DNA from: Acidobacteriota bacterium
GTDB lineage: Bacteria; Acidobacteriota; Thermoanaerobaculia; Multivoradales; UBA5704
Assembly: GCA_003223675.1 (NCBI GenBank)
Contig: QHVW01000817.1
Span: 1-6,460 of the forward strand
DNA length: 6,460 bases
Direction: 5' to 3'
The translations under genes and the position numbers were made by a program. The notes under the pieces were generated by a model, which did no database searches, was not told where the DNA came from, and saw only the letters and a list, made by a program, of their open reading frames with translations. This document shows, in pieces, positions 1 through 4,380 of the stretch (position 1 is its first letter; the number at the start of each line of letters is the position of its first letter).

Positions 1-2
1 TC

Positions 3-1442
3 GAGGTGGTGGAGATGCGCCCCTCCAAGCGCGGGGACGCGGTGCGCAAGATCCTCGCCGACCCGGATCGCCGGCCGGCGATCGTCTACGCGCCCACCCG
101 CAAGGAGGCGGATGCCCTCGGCGCCTCGCTCCAGGAGAAGTTTCCCGCCGCCGCCTATCACGCGGGGATGACCACCGCCGATCGCGACCGGGTGCAGTCG
201 GGGTTCCTCTCCGGCCGCCTGGAGGTGATCGTGGCCACCATCGCCTTCGGCATGGGGGTGGACAAGCCGAACGTGCGCACGGTGATCCACACCGGCCTGC
301 CCGGCAGCGTCGAGGGGTACTACCAGGAGATCGGCCGCGCCGGCCGGGACGGCAAGCCCTCGCGGGCCATTCTCCTCTACTCCTTCGCCGACCGCCGCAA
401 CCACGAGTGGTTCCACGCCCGGGACTATCCGGACGCCGGAGAGCTGGCCCGGATCTACAGCGCGCTCAAGCCCGAGCCCCAGATCGACGGCCAGATCCGC
501 AAGCGTCTCGGCATGGACGAGGAGCTGTTCGAGCGCGCGCTGGAGAAGCTCTGGATCCACGGCGGCGCCCTGATCGACGCCGACGGCAACGTCGCGGTGG
601 GGTCGGCCGGCTGGCAGAAGCCCTATCTCGCTCAGCGGGACCACAAGCTCGAGCAGCTCGAGATGATGGTCCGCTACGCCGAGTCCCGCGGCTGCCGCAT
701 GCTCCACCTGGTGCGCCACTTCGGCGATCAGGAGGATTCGGGCGAGGTCTGCGGGATCTGCGACGTCTGCGCGCCCGCGGACTGCGGAGTCCGCAGCATG
801 CGCCCGCTCAACGCGCTGGAGACGGACCTCGTCGACCGGGTGCTCACCGCGCTGCGCGGGCGCGACGGCCAGTCCACCGGCCAGCTCTACCGCGAGACCT
901 GCCCCGAGGAGCTCTCCGACCGCAAGTCCTTCGAGCGCCTGCTGAGCGGCATGGTCCGCGCCGGCCTGCTCCGGATCGCCGACGACAACTTCGAGAAAGA
1001 GGGCCGCACCATCCACTTCCAGCGGGCGATGCTGACCCCCGACGGCTACCGGGGGGACGTCGCGGCCATCGCGCGCGTGGAGATGTCGGACGAGATGCCG
1101 CGGACCCGCAAGAAGCGGCTGCCGCGGGAGCGTCCCGACAAGGGGGAGACGCGGGCCGTCCGCAAGAAGATCGCCGCCGGGCTGCTGCGGGACAGCCTGG
1201 CGCCCGACGCCCTGGAGCAGGTCTCGCCGCAGGTCGTGGAGGCGCTCAAGGTCTGGCGGCGCGCCGAGGCCGCGCGCCGCCGCGTGCCCGCCTTCCGCAT
1301 CCTCACCGACCGCGCCGTGGCCGCCCTCGCCGCCACCCGGCCGCGCACCGAGAGCGACCTCCTCAACGTCCCCGGCATCGGCCCCACGATCGTGCAGAAG
1401 TACGGGCGGGAGATCCTAGGGATTGTGGGGAGCGGCGGATAG
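3..1442 (+). CDS. recQ: RecQ-family ATP-dependent DNA helicase, C-terminal part (5' end outside window)
   Basis: This is a 3'-5' DNA unwinding enzyme of recombination and repair, acting in the cytoplasm. The frame is open to the left edge, so the N-terminal RecA lobe with Walker A and DEAH motifs is missing only because of the window. Residues are counted from the GTG at position 6. The second RecA lobe has motif IV (IVYAPTRKEADAL, about 26-38), YHAGM (51-55), motif V (ATIAFGMGVDKPNVR, 77-91) and motif VI (QEIGRAGRDG, 107-116). The RecQ zinc site follows, with C230 and then C249, C252 and C255 in CGICDVC. A winged-helix-like stretch lies at about 265-345, then a basic linker (about 364-388), and an HRDC domain at about 412-475 containing LLNVPGIGP. 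This is the full RecQ order with no internal damage. It is the only plus-strand gene and its stop lies inside the 3' end of the convergent nuclease gene. The family call is secure; whether it is the housekeeping RecQ or a paralogue cannot be told. Confidence 0.95.
   Translation, partial: EVVEMRPSKRGDAVRKILADPDRRPAIVYAPTRKEADALGASLQEKFPAAAYHAGMTTADRDRVQSGFLSGRLEVIVATIAFGMGVDKPNVRTVIHTGLPGSVEGYYQEIGRAGRDGKPSRAILLYSFADRRNHEWFHARDYPDAGELARIYSALKPEPQIDGQIRKRLGMDEELFERALEKLWIHGGALIDADGNVAVGSAGWQKPYLAQRDHKLEQLEMMVRYAESRGCRMLHLVRHFGDQEDSGEVCGICDVCAPADCGVRSMRPLNALETDLVDRVLTALRGRDGQSTGQLYRETCPEELSDRKSFERLLSGMVRAGLLRIADDNFEKEGRTIHFQRAMLTPDGYRGDVAAIARVEMSDEMPRTRKKRLPRERPDKGETRAVRKKIAAGLLRDSLAPDALEQVSPQVVEALKVWRRAEAARRRVPAFRILTDRAVAALAATRPRTESDLLNVPGIGPTIVQKYGREILGIVGSGG
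66..83. repeat. 18-nt perfect palindrome inside the recQ gene
   Basis: GATCGCCGG is followed directly by its reverse complement CCGGCGATC, in the codons for DRRPAI ahead of helicase motif IV. It lies in G+C-rich coding DNA, so codon choice alone may explain it. Confidence 0.5.
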
Positions 1443-2234
1443 CGTCCGGTCCGGGATCGACGGCCCGCTCTCCGCGAAGATGGAATTGAGGAGCCCCGCC
1501 AGACGCACCCCCGCCTGCAAGAGCCGCTGCTTGATCAGCGGGATCTCTACGTAGTCGTATTCATAGCTGAGCTTGCCGTCGCCGGTCTTGTAGACCCGGT
1601 CCCGCACCGCCTTGGACTCCTTCGCCCAGTCGGCTGGGGTCGCGCTCTGCCAGGCCTGGATCTCCTGGAGCGTGGGGTGGTCGATGAAGGCGGCGAATTC
1701 CGAGAAGCTGAGCTTCTCGGCGTCGATCAGCCCGGCGTCCCACACCGAATGGAGGTTCGTCTCCTGGTTGAACAGGGTCACCTTGATGCTGTTCCCGCCG
1801 CGGTCGGCGCGCCGGCCCACGTGCAGCGGCTGGTGGACGTCCCCCACGAAGTGGACGAGGAACTTCAGGGCCTCCTGCTTCGACTCACCGGTAGCCTGCG
1901 AATCGCGCAGCACGGCCGTGAACCGCTGGATCGCCTCGAGCACGTCGCCGTTGGGATCGCGCTGGGTGGTCTCCAGGGTCTCGTTGTCGTCGATGCTGAT
2001 GAAGTGCCAGGGGGTTGCCTTGCTCCATGCGGGATCGGAGCGGATCTCGTCCGGCCAGGTGCTCACCTGATCGAGCCCCTCGGGGCCGATCAGGCATTGG
2101 ACGCCGCGCGCCGCCTCGTCCGTCAGGTGGTTCATGGCGATCCGGCCGACGATCCGGTGTCCGGTCGGGCCCCAGGCGAGGAGGGCCGAGGGAGCGGTCA
2201 GGAGCAGGGCCAAGGCCACGCAGGCTTTTTTCAT
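1416..2234 (-). CDS. Secreted S1/P1-type zinc-dependent nuclease
   Basis: This is a 272-residue phospholipase C/P1 nuclease-fold enzyme, a family that cleaves single-stranded DNA and RNA and 3'-nucleotides with three zinc ions. The start at 2234 is chosen over an in-frame start 57 bp upstream because it gives a clean signal peptide (MKK, a hydrophobic core, then SALLA) and has an AAGGAG seven bases ahead. Predicted cleavage after A20 leaves W21 as the mature N-terminus; in P1 nuclease the N-terminal Trp itself binds zinc. All nine expected zinc ligands can be placed: W21, H26, D62 (WPDEIR), H77 (PWHF), H128 and D132 and H138 (HFVGDVHQPLH), H162 and D166 (LHSVWDAG). The mature protein has only one Cys (C47), so the disulfides of the fungal enzymes are absent. 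Export to the periplasm or outside is expected. Its ATG overlaps the stop of the ATP-grasp gene, suggesting coupling. The likely role is nucleic-acid scavenging; substrate preference is not readable. Confidence 0.95.
   Translation of the reverse strand: MKKACVALALLLTAPSALLAWGPTGHRIVGRIAMNHLTDEAARGVQCLIGPEGLDQVSTWPDEIRSDPAWSKATPWHFISIDDNETLETTQRDPNGDVLEAIQRFTAVLRDSQATGESKQEALKFLVHFVGDVHQPLHVGRRADRGGNSIKVTLFNQETNLHSVWDAGLIDAEKLSFSEFAAFIDHPTLQEIQAWQSATPADWAKESKAVRDRVYKTGDGKLSYEYDYVEIPLIKQRLLQAGVRLAGLLNSIFAESGPSIPDRTLSAAPHNP
1700..1720. repeat. 21-nt near-perfect inverted repeat inside the nuclease gene
   Basis: Ten-base arms (CCGAGAAGCT and AGCTTCTCGG) surround one central G. As RNA this could form a nine-pair stem with a three-base loop. 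It falls in the codons for AEKLSFSE of the S1/P1 nuclease. No T-run follows on either strand, so it is not an ordinary intrinsic terminator. It may be chance. Confidence 0.6.
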
Positions 2235-3196
2235 GTCCGGTCTCCTTGAGGGAATGCGCTCCCTGATTCTAGCCGTCCATGCCTCGCCCACGCCACCAGC
2301 CCGAAGGTCATGCGGGCGTTGATCTCTCCCAGCGGGTGCAGGACGGTCCCCGCCTCCGTCCGGTATCTCCAGGCGTCGATTCCGAAGAGGCCCACATAGC
2401 CGGCGTCGCCGAGCTTTTCCGCGACCGCCCCGGTGGTCTCCAGAAGGCGGTCGCGATCCTGGGATGAGAGATCGGGATGGAGATCGATCTCCGCGAACTG
2501 CCCCTTGCGATCAATCTTCTGACCGTGGATGCCCACGATCCTAAGCTCGGGGCCCAGCAGCGCGGAGACGCCGAAGTCCGCCGTGCGATCCATCCAGGGC
2601 TCGAAGAGGAGAGGACCGTGCTGATCGAACAGCCGTTCGACGGTGCGGCGTGATTTGCGATCGATCAGCGCAGGGCCGTTCCGCTCTATGTAGCGGGAAC
2701 GCCCGGAAGCGGAGAGCGGCGCCTTGACGACCCAGGACGGCGGAGCAGTCCGGAGAATGCGGTCGAGCTCCGCGAGAGATTCCACCATCCGCGCTCCGGG
2801 CAGGGCGCAGCCGATCGATTCGGCGACCTGGAGATGGAAGGCGCGGTGGTGCACGGAGGCGACGATGGCCGGTGAGGGAGTCGGGAGCTGCCAGACGAGA
2901 TCATGAAGCGGGGCGTCCCAGTCGATCGCGGCGGGACGGCGCGGGCCTCCACGGTGCTCCAGGGCCGAGGGCGTCTCGCACCAGGCGAGGACCTCGTCCG
3001 CGGGAGGCAGAGCGCGGAGAGGGCCCGATTCGAGATCCGGACCCGGCGCCGGGCTCCATAAATGGTCTCCTTCCCGGGCGAAGACGCGCAGCAACGGCGC
3101 CATCCGGGCGACCGTCTCCAGGACCGACCGGGGCGGCGAGCTCCGGCGGCCCGCGAGCTCGTCCTCGCAGAGGAGGTTGGCGAGGATGCGGCGCAT
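2231..3196 (-). CDS. ATP-grasp domain protein (uncharacterised ligase-like enzyme)
   Basis: This 321-residue protein has an ATP-grasp fold at its C-terminal half; the family joins a carboxylate, activated as acyl phosphate, to an amine or other nucleophile. A pre-ATP-grasp region covers about 1-150, including VHHRAFHLQVAESIG (115-129) and LPGARMVESLAELDRIL. Then come the ATP-binding lysine and flexible loop (WVVKAPLSASGRSRY, 155-169; K158), the adenine-pocket strand (LLFEPWMDRTADFGV, 196-210; E199), and the metal-binding end (GLFGIDAWRY, 269-278, and EINARMTFG, 291-299; probable ligands D274, E291 and N293). No signal peptide is seen, so it is cytoplasmic. The ATG is the only possible start, since the next in-frame codon triplets upstream lead to the DUF455 stop with no start codon between. 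No good Shine-Dalgarno is visible. The TGA overlaps the nuclease ATG as ATGA. The substrate is unknown; pairing with a di-iron protein suggests a dedicated biosynthetic or modification step. Confidence 0.85.
   Translation of the reverse strand: MRRILANLLCEDELAGRRSSPPRSVLETVARMAPLLRVFAREGDHLWSPAPGPDLESGPLRALPPADEVLAWCETPSALEHRGGPRRPAAIDWDAPLHDLVWQLPTPSPAIVASVHHRAFHLQVAESIGCALPGARMVESLAELDRILRTAPPSWVVKAPLSASGRSRYIERNGPALIDRKSRRTVERLFDQHGPLLFEPWMDRTADFGVSALLGPELRIVGIHGQKIDRKGQFAEIDLHPDLSSQDRDRLLETTGAVAEKLGDAGYVGLFGIDAWRYRTEAGTVLHPLGEINARMTFGLVAWARHGRLESGSAFPQGDRT
2242..2247 (-). promoter_or_regulatory. Shine-Dalgarno site of the S1/P1 nuclease gene
   Basis: On the minus strand AAGGAG lies seven bases before the ATG at 2234. 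It sits inside the last codons of the ATP-grasp gene (encoding Pro-Gln-Gly-Asp). It is the only strong ribosome binding site seen in the minus-strand cluster and it decides the nuclease start. Confidence 0.85.
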
Positions 3197-3217
3197 GGTG
3201 CTCGAGCGGGCAAGGAC

Positions 3218-3994
3218 CTACCCCCCCTCCTCCTCCAGCCGCCGAATAAACTCCGCCTCCAGCCCCGCCGCCTCCCGCCCCTCCCGGTGAAAAATCCGCC
3301 CCCGGGCCTTCGCCGGGCGGAGCGGCCAGGTGAGGTTGGCGCGGTAGGCGTCCCAGGCAGACTCGTCTTCCTGCTTGAAAATTTGCAACCAGGTCCAGCC
3401 GAAGCGGACGTGCTCGATCTCATCCAGATGGACGCGCTCGATCACCGCCGCCGTCTTCGCGTCCCCCGCCCGCCGGGCCGCCTCCTCGTACTCCTGCGTG
3501 TGATCGAGGTTGGCGTTCTCGAAGGTGAGCGACATGGCGCAGAGGAAGCGCAGGGGCGTGGTGATCGATTCGATCTTGCTCCAGAAATAGCCGTTGACCG
3601 GATAGTCGCCGAAGCGGGCGCCCGCGTCCTCCACCCGCGCGATGTACATGCGGGTGTGCCGCTGCTCGTCGGCCAGGATGCGCAGCAGACCCTGGCGGAA
3701 GTCCTTCGGCGCGTCCGGAAACGCCAGCAGGGCCCAGGCGAACAGCTCGGCCGCCTGCAATTCGTGATTGGCCAGGGCGTGCAGGATGCGGGACCGCTGC
3801 GCCGGATCGGGCATCCCTTCGCTCGGCGGCACCTCGATCCGCCGCTGGAACCGCAGCGCCGGGGGCCGGCCCGGCCGCTCGAGCCGCAGCGGGGCCCCAA
3901 GCTCCTCGTCCGTCAGCCCGGCCGGCGGGGCTCCAAGCTTCCGGACGAGATCCTCGGTGGTGACGAGGCCATGAGCGAAGTCCCGGACCTCCAT
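3218..3994 (-). CDS. DUF455 (COG2833) ferritin-like di-iron protein
   Basis: This 258-residue protein belongs to the DUF455 ferritin-superfamily proteins, whose four-helix bundle is expected to hold two irons and perform oxidase or oxygenase chemistry; the function is not established. The typical N-terminus (MEVRDFAHG, later PGRPPALRF at 41-49) supports the start. The iron-binding pattern is complete: E78 in HALANHELQAAELFAW, E110 and H113 in DEQRHTRMY, E159 in FENANLDH, and E192 and H195 in DEIEHVRFG. Also family-like are the FGDYPVNGYFW segment (128-138) and a C-terminal AKARGRIF...R..AG segment. No signal peptide or membrane segment is seen. The gene lies 20 bp after the TonB receptor stop and 21 bp before the ATP-grasp start, all on one strand. 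Neither gap shows a terminator, and no strong ribosome binding site is seen ahead of it. A MiaE-like hydroxylase role is possible by fold but is not shown. Confidence 0.9.
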   Translation of the reverse strand: MEVRDFAHGLVTTEDLVRKLGAPPAGLTDEELGAPLRLERPGRPPALRFQRRIEVPPSEGMPDPAQRSRILHALANHELQAAELFAWALLAFPDAPKDFRQGLLRILADEQRHTRMYIARVEDAGARFGDYPVNGYFWSKIESITTPLRFLCAMSLTFENANLDHTQEYEEAARRAGDAKTAAVIERVHLDEIEHVRFGWTWLQIFKQEDESAWDAYRANLTWPLRPAKARGRIFHREGREAAGLEAEFIRRLEEEGG

Positions 3995-4014
3995 GCGGAG
4001 ACATCGTGAGCCGT

Positions 4015-4380
4015 CTAGTGGAAGTGGACGATCGCCGATAGCACCAGCGACCGCGGCGAGGTGAAGAACGTCCCCTTGCCGAAGTTCGGATTGTTCGGCA
4101 CGTAGGGCACCGGCCGGCCGAGCACCTGGCGGTCGTCCACGGTCAGCGGCACCTGGCGGTCGAAGAGGTTGGTCACCCGCGCCTCGAGCTCCAGCCCGAC
4201 GTCGGAGAACCGGAATTCATACGAGGTGAGCAGGTCGAGACCGTAAAAGTCGGGCATCCGCCGGGAGCCGGCCGGCTCCAGGTAGCGCACGTAGGAGCTG
4301 CTCGACACGTTCGGATCGGGGAGACCCCGGGCCTCCCAGGCGCCGCCGCTCTGAAAGTAGGCGAAGGTGCCTACCGTCCA
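4015..4380 (-). CDS. Frameshifted C-terminal part of the TonB-dependent receptor
   Basis: This frame continues the receptor whose main part is at 4217-6460. From 4380 it reads WTVGTFAYFQSGGAWEARG and goes on through YGLDLLTSYEFRFSDVGLELEARVTNLFDRQVPL to SAIVHFH, with the alternating pattern of outer-membrane strands, the VTNLFDRQ motif common near receptor ends, and a terminal aromatic strand. Rejoining the frames needs a change of one base (loss of one, or gain of two) between 4381 and 4390. A separate start at 4308 (GTG) exists, but nothing suggests that a 97-residue barrel end works alone. Either the gene is disrupted or the read has a one-base error. The stop is 20 bp before the DUF455 gene. 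Confidence 0.8.
   Translation of the reverse strand, partial: WTVGTFAYFQSGGAWEARGLPDPNVSSSSYVRYLEPAGSRRMPDFYGLDLLTSYEFRFSDVGLELEARVTNLFDRQVPLTVDDRQVLGRPVPYVPNNPNFGKGTFFTSPRSLVLSAIVHFH
4122..4162. repeat. Two 14-nt direct repeats, 27 bp apart, in the receptor 3' end
   Basis: GCACCTGGCGGTCG occurs at 4122-4135 and again at 4149-4162, encoding DRQV twice in FDRQVPLTVDDRQVLG. The spacing is a whole number of codons, so an old in-frame 27-bp duplication is possible. Confidence 0.5.

Noticed and set aside
646..662. AGCTCGAG repeated with a 9-bp period in recQ
   Set aside because: It is explained by the codons for LEQLE.
407..1489. Second plus-strand open frame (360 residues) overlapping recQ
   Set aside because: It is an Arg/Pro-rich alternate frame of a gene whose own frame carries all RecQ motifs.
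1443..1500. Possible intrinsic terminator after recQ
   Set aside because: Only short G+C-rich pairings are seen, without a T-run, and the region is coding for the nuclease.
2235..2291. Earlier in-frame start for the nuclease at 2291
   Set aside because: It would put 19 polar residues ahead of the signal peptide and overlap the ATP-grasp gene by 61 bp, while the ATG at 2234 has a Shine-Dalgarno.
3221..3235. Run of seven G and purine-rich stretch (minus strand) at the end of DUF455, as a phase-variable tract, G-quadruplex or ribosome binding site
   Set aside because: It encodes the plain tail LEEEGG, is more than 20 bases from the ATP-grasp start, and slippage there would change only the last residues.
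3062..4009. Long plus-strand open frame (315 residues) opposite the DUF455 and ATP-grasp genes
   Set aside because: It is antisense to two genes with clear family motifs, is rich in Arg, Pro and Gly and shows no recognisable domain; long antisense frames are usual in such G+C-rich DNA.
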